64,000 nucleotides of DNA, taken from the NCBI GenBank assembly GCA_945907065.1, contig CAMDSC010000002.1:181382-245381 (forward strand). Direction: 5' to 3'. Source of the stretch: Chitinophaga pinensis. Its GTDB lineage: Bacteria > Bacteroidota > Bacteroidia > NS11-12g > UBA9320. This document shows positions 53,221 through 62,264 of the stretch, in pieces. The notes beneath the pieces were generated by a model, which saw only the letters and a program-made list of their open reading frames with translations, was not told the origin of the DNA and did not search any database. Position 1 is the stretch's first letter. Each line of letters opens with the position of its first letter. Position numbers and translations under genes: made by a program.

Positions 53221-54867
53221 TTAAGACATGTATCGATTTCCTACCCAAACAAAACGCTTTGTTATAAAACCTGGATCCACAAAGGAACTATTTCCCGAAG
53301 GATTACCACCGGTACCATGAAAATCAGAAAAAGCAGCATGTTGATTCACATAAATCTGACCTGTCAAATTAAGCGATACAGGTATAAATTCATTGTTAAA
53401 TTTTTCTTCTATTTCTTTGCAAAGAACAAAATCGGTGCAATGTACCAAACAGGTAATAGCCCCCGAAATTTCACAACCTCGCAATGCAAGTTCTATACTG
53501 CGCTCGGTACTTTCAGTTTTTACAATAAAAACCATCGGACCAAATACTTCTTTTTGAAATATTTCCTGCTTGCCGCTATCCACTGCCAATACTTTGATGG
53601 ATTGGGTTCGGGCCGATTCAAAATCAGGCATTTTAAAATACTTGCCTTCTGATACAGGAGTTCCTAACGCCATGGAAACTTCGTTTACTTTTTTTAAGGT
53701 CGCATCATTTTGAACACAACCCAAAGTGGAAGCGCCCCACTTGGCATCCAATAAATTATCAATAGCTACTTTTAATCGGTCGCAAAAATCTTTAAATGAA
53801 ACATTTCCGCCGGTTATTTTTATACCTGAAGCCGGAACATAAATATTTTGCGGAGCGGTGCACATTTGACGTGAATATAATGAAATGCTGAAAGCAAGAT
53901 TATTTACCAATCCTTCAATATCCTTAGTAGAATCAATAATTACAGGATTAATTGCGGCCTTTTCTGTAAAAGTAGTTTTGCGCAAGCCTTCTAAATAATT
54001 TCCAAACTTTGAATTTCCTGTGTAATCAATAAGTTGTACTTCAGGATGCTCGGCCAACTCCTTTGTAATAAGTTTGGCGGTGGTATCCACAGCCATCTGA
54101 ATAGTATCTACTTTAAGGCCGTTTTCTTTCAAAACATTTCTAATTTCAGCAATTACAATTGCCATAGGAAGTACTGCTTTAGGATGCGGTTTTACAATTA
54201 CAGGATTGCCGGTTACAAGGCTTGCAAAAACACCAGGCATACTATTCCAAGTGGGGAAAGTAGAACACCCAATTACTAAACTTATTCCCTTTGGAATTGG
54301 GTTATACGTTTTACGCATGGATATGGCTGAACCCCCTACCCATTTTTCCCATTTCACTTGCTCAGGAAAGCGTTTTACTTCATTAAACCCCATGGCCACA
54401 GCTTCTAAAGCCCTATCGCAGGCATGCGGCCCTGCTGACTGAAACGCCATCATAAAACCTTGCCCCGTGGTGTGTATTGCCGAATAAGCCAATTCAAAAA
54501 AACGTAACTTTATTCGTTCCAATGCTTCCACCAGCAAGCCGGCACGTTCTTCTATGTCTACATTTCGCCAGGTTTTCCAAGCGGGTCGGGCATTTTCTAT
54601 CAGCTTTTCTACTTCAATATATGGATATCGGATTCCCAAACCTGTTTGAAGATAAGGTGAAACTTCTTCTCCAATCCAAACTTCACTCTTAACATTAAGT
54701 TCATTAAAATCTAAATTAAATTTAGCTTGAAAAGCAGCTAAACCCGCGGCCTTTTCTTCCTCTCCATATTCCTTTGGATTTTCATGATACACGGTATGGT
54801 AATTGCGACTTGCAATTGCCTCTGCAACTTCATAAATTAATTCCTTATGCTTACTAAAAACTCGCAT
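53221..54867 (-). CDS. paaN: PaaN-type aldehyde dehydrogenase
   Basis: A 548-residue aldehyde-dehydrogenase-superfamily protein of the PaaN type (phenylacetate pathway). The catalytic cysteine is Cys336 in RQMCTAPQN. A long N-terminal part (1 to about 85) precedes the cofactor domain with IPKGISLVIGCSTFP and VIVKPHPKA. It lacks the C-terminal hydratase domain of the bifunctional ring-opening enzyme. No other paa gene lies nearby, so the substrate may be a different aldehyde. Confidence 0.82.
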   Translation of the reverse strand: MRVFSKHKELIYEVAEAIASRNYHTVYHENPKEYGEEEKAAGLAAFQAKFNLDFNELNVKSEVWIGEEVSPYLQTGLGIRYPYIEVEKLIENARPAWKTWRNVDIEERAGLLVEALERIKLRFFELAYSAIHTTGQGFMMAFQSAGPHACDRALEAVAMGFNEVKRFPEQVKWEKWVGGSAISMRKTYNPIPKGISLVIGCSTFPTWNSMPGVFASLVTGNPVIVKPHPKAVLPMAIVIAEIRNVLKENGLKVDTIQMAVDTTAKLITKELAEHPEVQLIDYTGNSKFGNYLEGLRKTTFTEKAAINPVIIDSTKDIEGLVNNLAFSISLYSRQMCTAPQNIYVPASGIKITGGNVSFKDFCDRLKVAIDNLLDAKWGASTLGCVQNDATLKKVNEVSMALGTPVSEGKYFKMPDFESARTQSIKVLAVDSGKQEIFQKEVFGPMVFIVKTESTERSIELALRGCEISGAITCLVHCTDFVLCKEIEEKFNNEFIPVSLNLTGQIYVNQHAAFSDFHGTGGNPSGNSSFVDPGFITKRFVWVGNRYMS

Positions 54868-54874
54868 TAATCTG

Positions 54875-54882
54875 CAAAGATA
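54875..54882 (-). promoter_or_regulatory. -7 box of paaN
   Basis: TATCTTTG on the minus strand, 7 bases before the ATG. Confidence 0.45.
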
Positions 54883-55028
54883 ATCCTATTTACGATTTTA
54901 GATTTATTGTTAATCCATTTTAAGAAAGTTAAATTTATTGGTCAGTATTTTACAATGATTTATTTTTCAGAAACTTGGTGAACAAAAAAAATAAATACCA
55001 TCTTTGTACCATTAATTATTAAAATAAA

Positions 55029-55406
55029 ATGAAACAAATATTAATCATTATTACGCTATTTATTGCCAACTTCAGTTTTGCTCAAGCACCAGCAGAATGG
55101 AAAGAAAAAGACGATTTTCACAAAGTAATGGCTTCTACTTTTCATCCGATGGAGGATGGAAACTTTAACCCGATAAAAGAAAAAAGTCAGGAAATGTATG
55201 ATAAAGCTGTGGCTTGGCAAAAATCTTCTATACCTGTTGGGTATAACAAAAAAAAGATTTCCAAAATCCTGAAAAAATTAGTTAAGGAAACAAATGACCT
55301 TAATAAAGAAATAAAAGCAGGAACAACAGATACCAAGATAAAAGAAGATTTAACTGAACTTCATGACATTTTTCATGAAATAGTAGGATTATGTAAACAT
55401 GAATAA
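55029..55406 (+). CDS. Hypothetical secreted helical protein
   Basis: A 125-residue protein with a signal peptide (ending FSFAQ) and a mostly helical, lysine-rich body containing two His in LHDIFHEIVGLCKHE and one in FHKVM, reminiscent of four-helix metal-binding or cytochrome c'-like bundles, but no heme motif is seen. No family recognised with confidence. Confidence 0.65.
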   Translation: MKQILIIITLFIANFSFAQAPAEWKEKDDFHKVMASTFHPMEDGNFNPIKEKSQEMYDKAVAWQKSSIPVGYNKKKISKILKKLVKETNDLNKEIKAGTTDTKIKEDLTELHDIFHEIVGLCKHE

Positions 55407-55423
55407 AGTTTATAATTAATCAC

Positions 55424-55458
55424 AAAAAAAAGGTCGGTTTTTAAAAACCGACCTTTTT
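55424..55458. terminator. Strong bidirectional terminator
   Basis: GGTCGGTTTTT pairs with AAAAACCGACC, flanked by A8 and T8, so it can serve both the plus-strand gene ending at 55406 and the minus-strand helicase gene ending at 55500. Confidence 0.85.
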
Positions 55459-55499
55459 TTTACTGTATTTTTCTGTTTCCTTTGTGCCTCCGTGTTAAT

Positions 55500-57248
55500 C
55501 TACCTTCTTCCTCTTTTTTCAGAAGGCTCTGCTTTAATTCGGCGATTTTTCCACTCAAATTTATTCAAGCTATCCAACACATTGCGTTCGGCTGATTTTT
55601 CAATTTCAAAGAAGCTAAACTTATCAAGAATTTCAATTCTGCCAAACTGAACCCGTTGTCCGTTTCCAGCATCGTTCACAATACCCATAAGACGTTGTGG
55701 ATTTAGTTCGTCCATTTTACCGCAGTTGATAAATACACGGGCAAAATTATCACTATCGTTTCCGCCTTTATATCCACTTGAACGTGGGCCTCTATCATCT
55801 CTGTCGCCTCTTCTGTCTCCACCTCTATCGCTTCCACGGTCGCCATCTCGGCCACGGCTTCCACGGTCTCTTCTATCTCCTCCACGGTCGCTGTCTCTTC
55901 CCGATTCACGGTCGCTACCTTCAGGAACATTTAAGCTGGCCGAATTTTGGTAATAAATTAAAAATCTATGGAATTCTTCAGCTACAATTTTGCGGATTAA
56001 ATCTTCGCGGCTAAAGCTTTCAAAACGTGCAAAAATCTCTGGCAAAAATGGCTCGATATCGTTATCCGTGGCATCTGTTTTTTCTAATTTATCAATTAAA
56101 TTAAACAACTGAACACGGCAAATTTCAGAACCCTCAGGAATCAATTTCTTTTCAAATTTCTTTTTGATCATACTTTCAATCTGGCGGATTTTTGAACGCT
56201 CCTTTGTATTTACCAATACCAATGAAATACCAGTTTTTCCTGCACGACCTGTTCTTCCACTACGGTGAGTATAAGTTTCCGTTTCGTCAGGTAAATTGTA
56301 ATTTATAACGTGAGTTAAACTGTCCACATCAATTCCGCGAGCAGCTACATCCGTGGCTACCAAAAGGCTTACATTTTTATGGCGAAATTTATCCATCACT
56401 CGGTCGCGTTGTTGCTGGCTTAAGTCACCATGCAAAGGTTCAGCATCGTAACCATCTTCCATCAGTTTATCAGCTACTCGTTGGGTATCTAATTTTGTTT
56501 TGCAAAATACTATACCATAAATACCCGGGTAATAATCCACAATACGTTTTAAGGCTAAATAGCGGTCACGTTCACGAATGTAGTAGTAATGATGCTCCAC
56601 CTGATTGGTTGAAGCATTTCTATCTCCAGAAGAAATTTCTACAGGATTGTTCATGTACTTACTTGCCAATCTCTGAATTTCACGAGGCATGGTAGCGCTG
56701 AAAAGCATAGTAGTTCTGTCATTTGGGCAACTTGAAAGAATAATATTGATATCATCAATAAATCCCATGTTAAGCATTTCATCTGCTTCATCAAGTACTA
56801 CAATTTCTACAGCCGAAAGATCAGCTGCTTTGCGTTCAATCAAATCGATTAAACGGCCAGGCGTGGCCACCAAAATATGAACTCCGTTTCTTAAATCACG
56901 GATTTGGTTGGTAATACTGGTTCCACCGTAAACAGGCAAAACTTTTAATTTTCCCATGTATTTTGAATAGCTTTCAATGTCTTTAGCTATCTGAACACAA
57001 AGTTCACGGGTAGGTGCCAAAATCAATGAAGACGGGGTTCTTAAAGATGTATCAGTCCATTGAAGCAAGGGTAAACCGAAGGCTGCCGTTTTACCGGTAC
57101 CGGTTTGAGCCAAGCCAACGATATCACTTCGGTTATCTAAAACCTGTGGAATTACTTTAGCTTGAATAGGCGTTGGGGTTTCATAGCCTAACTCAGCTAT
57201 GCCCTTTAAAATTTCCGGCTTTAGGCCGAAGTCTGCGAATGTTGTCAT
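55500..57248 (-). CDS. DEAD-box RNA helicase, DeaD/CsdA-like
   Basis: A 582-residue helicase with all motifs: Q motif (PTPIQA), motif I AQTGTGKT (47-54), motif II DEAD (153-156), SAT, and HRSGRTGR. After the core comes a low-complexity Arg/Gly/Asp/Ser-rich stretch (about 437-485), then a DbpA-type RRM-like domain (about 497-575, ARVFINCGKMDELNP). The RGG-like stretch lies between the helicase core and the RRM rather than at the C-terminus, and its DNA is repetitive. Probably in RNA remodelling, ribosome assembly or cold adaptation. Confidence 0.92.
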   Translation of the reverse strand: MTTFADFGLKPEILKGIAELGYETPTPIQAKVIPQVLDNRSDIVGLAQTGTGKTAAFGLPLLQWTDTSLRTPSSLILAPTRELCVQIAKDIESYSKYMGKLKVLPVYGGTSITNQIRDLRNGVHILVATPGRLIDLIERKAADLSAVEIVVLDEADEMLNMGFIDDINIILSSCPNDRTTMLFSATMPREIQRLASKYMNNPVEISSGDRNASTNQVEHHYYYIRERDRYLALKRIVDYYPGIYGIVFCKTKLDTQRVADKLMEDGYDAEPLHGDLSQQQRDRVMDKFRHKNVSLLVATDVAARGIDVDSLTHVINYNLPDETETYTHRSGRTGRAGKTGISLVLVNTKERSKIRQIESMIKKKFEKKLIPEGSEICRVQLFNLIDKLEKTDATDNDIEPFLPEIFARFESFSREDLIRKIVAEEFHRFLIYYQNSASLNVPEGSDRESGRDSDRGGDRRDRGSRGRDGDRGSDRGGDRRGDRDDRGPRSSGYKGGNDSDNFARVFINCGKMDELNPQRLMGIVNDAGNGQRVQFGRIEILDKFSFFEIEKSAERNVLDSLNKFEWKNRRIKAEPSEKRGRR

Positions 57249-57307
57249 TATTTTATTGTATTGTTATTTTGTTATTGAGTTGTTAGATTGTTAGGATTTC
57301 AAAATTC

Positions 57308-58339
57308 CTAATTATTCATTCCTAATTGAGCTTTTGCGCTATACATAGCTTCTGCCTGATTTACCATATTTTCGGAACCAATAAATAATGGTACACGTTG
57401 GTGCAATTCCTCCGGTAGCACTTCTAATATCCTTTTAGTTCCTGTGCTGGCCTTACCTCCGGCTTGCTCAATGATGAAAGCCATAGGATTGCATTCATAC
57501 ATCAATCTTAGTTTTCCCTTTGGAGTTTTAGCCGTTGGAGGGTAAATAAATATTCCGCCTTTTAATAAGTTGCGGTGAAAATCCGCAATTAAAGAACCAA
57601 TATACCTTGCGCTGTAAGGACGGCCGGTTTCTTTGTCGGTTTCTTTACAATAAGTTACAAAATCTTTAACCCCTTGAGGAAATTCGCCAAAATTACCCTC
57701 GTTTACCGAAAAGATATTTCCATCCTTTGGAATTTTAATATCAGGATGACTAAGGCAAAACTCGCCAATGGAACTGTCTAATGTAAATCCATTAACACCT
57801 TGCCCGGTAGTATAAACCAACATAGTACTGGAGCCATAAATTATATAACCGGCAGCAATTTGGTTAATTCCCTTTTGAAGGCAATCTTCCATGGTAACTT
57901 CATTCCAAGCCATACTGCGGCGGCGAAAAATACTAAAGATAGTACCAATAGAAGCGTTTACATCAATATTGCTGCTGCCATCCAATGGATCCATTGCTAC
58001 AATGTACTTTGGTTTTGAATTATTAGGATTATGAACCCTTACAATATCATCGTTTTCCTCGGATAATATAGCGCAACAATCACCACCAAGAGATAAAGCC
58101 GACATAAATTCTTCGTTGGCCATTACATCCAGTTTTTTCACCTCCTCACCTTGAATATTGGTGGTGCCATGCGTACCAAGTATATCTACTAAACCTGCTT
58201 TACGAACATCGCGATTAACAATTTTTGCTGCTAAAATAATATCCATAAAAATGCGGGTGAGATCACCGGAAGCATCATAAAAAAGGGATTGTTGTTCAGA
58301 AATGAATTGGGTAAGGGTTACTACTTTTTGGGTCTTCAT
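57308..58339 (-). CDS. fbp: Class I fructose-1,6-bisphosphatase
   Basis: A 343-residue gluconeogenic enzyme hydrolysing fructose 1,6-bisphosphate. Metal-binding [11 protein letters not shown] has Asp117 and Asp120; ILSEENDD gives the Glu pair; and the C-terminal [15 protein letters not shown] is typical. A TAnnTTTG-like box near 58436-58445 on the minus strand, about 100 bases upstream, may drive it. Confidence 0.94.
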   Translation of the reverse strand: MKTQKVVTLTQFISEQQSLFYDASGDLTRIFMDIILAAKIVNRDVRKAGLVDILGTHGTTNIQGEEVKKLDVMANEEFMSALSLGGDCCAILSEENDDIVRVHNPNNSKPKYIVAMDPLDGSSNIDVNASIGTIFSIFRRRSMAWNEVTMEDCLQKGINQIAAGYIIYGSSTMLVYTTGQGVNGFTLDSSIGEFCLSHPDIKIPKDGNIFSVNEGNFGEFPQGVKDFVTYCKETDKETGRPYSARYIGSLIADFHRNLLKGGIFIYPPTAKTPKGKLRLMYECNPMAFIIEQAGGKASTGTKRILEVLPEELHQRVPLFIGSENMVNQAEAMYSAKAQLGMNN

Positions 58340-58552
58340 CTATTAATTACTCTTGTTCTTTATTTTGCCATAAGAACTAAGAGTGGAGATGGAATTGGTA
58401 AAGCCCGACACTCAGAAGTCCTTTTTAATAAGGGTGCAAATATAGTGTAAGTATGTGAAAAACTAGCAGTTAAAAATGAAAAGTTTTAAAAAGCTAAACT
58501 CTGCTTCTGAATTTTACTTTAAATTTTCACTTTTCGTTTTTCAGTTTTAACT

Positions 58553-58560
58553 TACTTTTG
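58553..58560 (+). promoter_or_regulatory. -7 box of ribE
   Basis: TACTTTTG matches TAnnTTTG and ends 5 bases before the ribE ATG, the same arrangement as at coaD. Confidence 0.5.
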
Positions 58561-58565
58561 TTCCA

Positions 58566-59147
58566 ATGTTTACAGGAATCATAGAGTGTTTAGGAAAAAT
58601 AGAATCCGTATCAAAAGACGGCACCAATAAAACTTTTAAAATAAAATCTAACATAAGCCATGAACTTAAAATAGACCAAAGTTTGGCGCATGATGGGGTA
58701 TGTTTAACAATAACTAAAATTGAAAATGACTGCCATTGGGTAACCGCTATTGATGAAACCTTATCAAAAACAACTTTAAATACATGGGTTCAGGGAGATG
58801 AAATAAATCTTGAACGTTGTTTGAAATTAGGTGACCGACTTGATGGTCATTGGGTGCAAGGTCATGTGGATACTACCGGAATATGCAAAAAAATCACCGA
58901 TGAAAATGGAAGCTGGAAATATGAAATTGAATTTCAGAATTTTGAAAATTTTAGAACGGTGGCCAAAGGTTCAATTACACTCAACGGCACAAGCCTAACA
59001 GTTGTTGATAGCGAGGCGGGGAAATTTTTGGTGGCTATTATTCCTTATACGTTTGAGCATACTTCTATAAAGCATTTAAAAGCAGGAAGTCTTGTAAATT
59101 TGGAATTTGATATAATTGGTAAATGGGTGAAAGAATGGATGAAGTAA
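58566..59147 (+). CDS. ribE: Riboflavin synthase, alpha chain
   Basis: A 193-residue enzyme that dismutates two 6,7-dimethyl-8-ribityllumazines to riboflavin. N-terminal MFTGIIECLG and two lumazine-binding repeats (about 1-95 and 96-190, the second with GHWVQGHVDTTG) are visible. No FMN riboswitch was seen upstream; the leader is too short. It overlaps rsmI by 25 bases. Confidence 0.93.
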   Translation: MFTGIIECLGKIESVSKDGTNKTFKIKSNISHELKIDQSLAHDGVCLTITKIENDCHWVTAIDETLSKTTLNTWVQGDEINLERCLKLGDRLDGHWVQGHVDTTGICKKITDENGSWKYEIEFQNFENFRTVAKGSITLNGTSLTVVDSEAGKFLVAIIPYTFEHTSIKHLKAGSLVNLEFDIIGKWVKEWMK

Positions 59148-59815
59148 AAGGAAAACTCTACATTGTACCTACGCCTATAGGCAATATGGGTGATATTACA
59201 TTGCGGGCCATTGAGGTTTTAAAAAATTGTGACCTTGTGATTGCCGAAGATACACGTGTTACTGGCAAATTACTATCGTTGCTAGGTATTAAAAAAGAAA
59301 CCTTGAGCATGCATAAATTCAATGAACACCGGCGATTGGATTATGTAAAAAATCTTTTAGAAGATGGTAGAACAATAGCCTATTGCTCAGACGCAGGAAC
59401 TCCCGGAATATCTGACCCCGGTTTTTTGATAGTGAGGGAATGCAACCGAAATAATATTCCTTTGGAAGTTTTACCAGGTGCCACAGCTTTTGTACCAGCT
59501 TTAGTAGCCAGTGGCTTGGCTACTGAGCGTTTTGTTTTTGAAGGATTTTTACCTCCAAAAAAAGGACGGCAAACCCGGTTTAAAGAATTGGCATTGGAAA
59601 CTCGAACCATGATTTTTTATGAAAGCCCGTTTCGATTGGTAAAATCATTAACCGAGTTGGGGCACTATTTAGGTAACTCTCGCAATGCCTGTGTAAGTAG
59701 AGAGATAACCAAATTATTTGAAGAAAACCGAAGAGGAACTTTAGAAGAATTGGTGGCTCATTACACCAAAACTCCCCCAAAAGGAGAAATAGTTATTATT
59801 GTTGAAGGTTTATAA
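59123..59815 (+). CDS. rsmI: 16S rRNA (cytidine1402-2'-O)-methyltransferase
   Basis: A 230-residue tetrapyrrole-methylase-fold enzyme with motifs YIVPTPIGNMGDITLRA, AEDTRVTGKLL, SDAGTPGISDPG, and VPALVASGL. A second in-frame ATG at 59135 is an equally good start and would shrink the overlap with ribE to 13 bases. Confidence 0.93.
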   Translation: MGERMDEVKGKLYIVPTPIGNMGDITLRAIEVLKNCDLVIAEDTRVTGKLLSLLGIKKETLSMHKFNEHRRLDYVKNLLEDGRTIAYCSDAGTPGISDPGFLIVRECNRNNIPLEVLPGATAFVPALVASGLATERFVFEGFLPPKKGRQTRFKELALETRTMIFYESPFRLVKSLTELGHYLGNSRNACVSREITKLFEENRRGTLEELVAHYTKTPPKGEIVIIVEGL

Positions 59816-59835
59816 ATTTAAAAGCTTTTGTTTTA

Positions 59836-61020
59836 TTACTCAACCAGTTTATTAAAATGATTTTTTTTCAAAAACATAAAATAAACAGCTACCAACAAGG
59901 CTGCAATTGATGTAGTCATAAATGTAACAACCGACCCAAAATTATACCAGATTAAACCCGCCAATGAACTAGCCAGCATTGTGCAAATGCTTTGAAAACC
60001 TGAAAAAGTGCCAATAGCAGTAGCAGTATCTTTTTTATCAGTAATATTGGTTATCCATGCTTTGCTTATGCCTTCAGTAGCTGCGGCATAAAGCCCGTAG
60101 CCAAAGAACAATACTAATAAAATAGTAATATTATTTGCAAAAGCCATACCTGCATAAACCCCCGAAAACAAAACCAATCCACTTATAAAAACAGTTTTTA
60201 ATCCTATCCTATCGGCCAAAACACCCAAAGGAAAAGCAAATGCAGCATATACCAAATTATAAAAAATATAAGCCCCTATTACATAGGAATCATTAAGCCC
60301 AGCCTGTTTTAAATTTAATAACAAAAAAATATCTGAGCTATTAAATAGAGTGAAAACCAATAAGCCTTTTACCACTTTTCGATAAATCTTCGGACTGGTT
60401 TTCCAGTAGTTTAAAAACGAAAAAAAAGAAGGTTTATCTTCTCTTTGTGGTTCTTTATTTTTTTTATCTTTTAATAAAAAAGAAGCTACAACAGCCAATA
60501 CCCCCGGCACAAAAGCAATTAAAAATAAAGTTTTGTAATCATCGGGGTTATAAAAAAGATAAACCAAGGCAGATATTGGCCCTATTACTGCCCCTAAAGT
60601 ATCCATTGAACGGTGAAATCCAAAGACTTTTCCCTTGGTTTGGGGTGTAGCTTCATCCGATAAAATGGCATCCCTTGCTCCTGTCCTTATTCCCTTACCA
60701 AATCTATCTATGCTTCGAGCAAAGAATATCCAAATTGGGTAAACAAATATTGCCATCATAGGCTTGGAAATAGCACTTAATGCATAACCTACTTGAACAA
60801 AAGGAACCCGTTTGCCTGAAAAATCTGATAATTTCCCAAAATATCCTTTGCTTAATCCTGCAGTAGCTTCAGCTATACCTTCCAAAAAACCAATTAGTAC
60901 AATGGAAAATCCAATGCTTTGTAAATAAACTGGCATTATTGGATAAAGCATTTCGCTGGCCATATCAGTAAATAGGCTAATGAGAGAAAGAATCCAAACG
61001 GTGCGGGTGATGTATTTCAA
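59836..61020 (-). CDS. MFS transporter
   Basis: A 394-residue major-facilitator protein with 12 hydrophobic helices. The loop after helix 2 reads GYFGKLSDFSGKRVPF, and RFGKGIRTGARDAILSD lies in the loop after helix 4, like drug/metabolite exporters of the YajR/DHA1-type. Substrate unknown. No enzyme domain is attached, unlike the transporter of the glucan locus. Confidence 0.85.
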   Translation of the reverse strand: MKYITRTVWILSLISLFTDMASEMLYPIMPVYLQSIGFSIVLIGFLEGIAEATAGLSKGYFGKLSDFSGKRVPFVQVGYALSAISKPMMAIFVYPIWIFFARSIDRFGKGIRTGARDAILSDEATPQTKGKVFGFHRSMDTLGAVIGPISALVYLFYNPDDYKTLFLIAFVPGVLAVVASFLLKDKKNKEPQREDKPSFFSFLNYWKTSPKIYRKVVKGLLVFTLFNSSDIFLLLNLKQAGLNDSYVIGAYIFYNLVYAAFAFPLGVLADRIGLKTVFISGLVLFSGVYAGMAFANNITILLVLFFGYGLYAAATEGISKAWITNITDKKDTATAIGTFSGFQSICTMLASSLAGLIWYNFGSVVTFMTTSIAALLVAVYFMFLKKNHFNKLVE

Positions 61021-61229
61021 GTATTTATCAATTGGGGTGACAAACTTATTTTAATTTAAGTTTCAAAAAAGGAATTAATTAAAAAATCGAGGATAGATAT
61101 TTTTTAATAAATAGGTTATCAAATTTGGACGATTCCCGAATTTAATTTCCGTTATAGTATCCTCAGATAAAACTAAAAACTTAGAATTCTATACTATAAC
61201 TTTATTAATTTTAATCTTAATTTTGAACT

Positions 61230-62021
61230 ATGAATCACAAACGTCTTTTAATAGCTACTGATCTTACTGATGCATCTCAAAAAGCAATTGACTGTGCCGT
61301 TGCTTACGCTAAAAAAACAGAGGCGGAGATTATTTTGCTCCATATATTTGAAATTGCCGATGTGGATGAATACGCCAAACAAATGATGGCTACCAATTTT
61401 TTGAGTCGCGATTTAAAACGACAGCTTCAAGAATCGGTAAAAGAAATAGAAGACAAAGAAGGGGTAAAAGCAAATTACCTTACCAAAGATGGTGATTTGT
61501 TTGGATTGATAGCCGAAGTATTGGAAGAAACAAAATCAGATATATTATATTTAGGAACTCATGGGGTTCATGGGGTTCAGCACCTTACCGGTAGTTTTTT
61601 AGCCAAAACAATAGATAATACTAACAAGCCTGTTTGGGTTATCCAAAAACAAACTCCTGTAAAATCGTATGAAAATGTATTTGTTTATATCGACGAATTT
61701 CCGGGAGAAGCTTTGCATTCGTTAACCCTTGAAATCGCAAAACTTTATAATGCTCAATTGCATTTTGTTTTTACCGAACCCAATAATGGATTTGCCGTTT
61801 TAGAAATGGTAAATACAATTAAAAAGACTATGGATTCTGAAAATATTTCTTATACTCTTAACTCTGTTTCAGATGAATTGGATAAGCAAAAATGCTTAAT
61901 AGAAATGGCGGCAGCAAAACCTTCGCCTTTAATAATTGTGAACCGAGATGGCAAAGATGCAGATGCACATATACCTGTATTAACCAATAAACATCATATT
62001 GAGGTATTGTGCCTTTACTAG
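61230..62021 (+). CDS. Universal stress protein with two Usp domains
   Basis: A 263-residue tandem UspA protein. The first domain (1 to about 140) has LLIATDLTDASQ and a nucleotide-binding GTHGVHGVQHLTGS loop. The second (about 145-263) is degenerate and lacks a clear G-2x-G-9x-G loop. The 209-base gap 61021-61229 upstream shows no gene. Role: stress response, mechanism unclear. Confidence 0.87.
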   Translation: MNHKRLLIATDLTDASQKAIDCAVAYAKKTEAEIILLHIFEIADVDEYAKQMMATNFLSRDLKRQLQESVKEIEDKEGVKANYLTKDGDLFGLIAEVLEETKSDILYLGTHGVHGVQHLTGSFLAKTIDNTNKPVWVIQKQTPVKSYENVFVYIDEFPGEALHSLTLEIAKLYNAQLHFVFTEPNNGFAVLEMVNTIKKTMDSENISYTLNSVSDELDKQKCLIEMAAAKPSPLIIVNRDGKDADAHIPVLTNKHHIEVLCLY

Positions 62022-62036
62022 AAAATTTGAGATTTT

Positions 62037-62264
62037 TTAAAGATCCCAAACAGTTTTTCGTCCTTCTTTTTGATAGTTTTTAATATTAAGCCAAAAAGCT
62101 ACTATCAAATATAAAATTACCGAAGACCCTAATGTACCGAAGGTAACGTATAAAAAATACAACCTTACCCGTTCGGTTTTAATACCCATTTTTTTGCCAA
62201 GCCATGCACAAACACCAAATGCTTGCTGCTCAACAAAGAATTTTATAGAATCAATGCGTTTCAT
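62037..62264 (-). CDS. PspC-domain membrane protein
   Basis: A 75-residue protein matching the PspC domain: a helical N-terminal part (FGVCAWLGKKMGIKTERVRLY) followed by one hydrophobic helix (about 45-60). It overlaps the DUF2851 gene by 14 bases. PspC proteins sense envelope stress in other bacteria; no PspA partner is seen. Confidence 0.78.
   Translation of the reverse strand: MKRIDSIKFFVEQQAFGVCAWLGKKMGIKTERVRLYFLYVTFGTLGSSVILYLIVAFWLNIKNYQKEGRKTVWDL

Noticed and set aside
53221..54867. A phenylacetate catabolic cluster
   Set aside because: No other paa gene is in the window; one aldehyde dehydrogenase does not make a pathway.
55726..56014. Plus-strand Pro/Ser/Arg-rich and Leu/His-rich frames opposite the helicase linker
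   Set aside because: They result from the repetitive Arg/Gly/Asp codons of the helicase on the other strand.
58340..58565. FMN riboswitch before ribE
   Set aside because: The 5' region has no conserved RFN stems and a promoter-like box lies 5 bases from the start codon.
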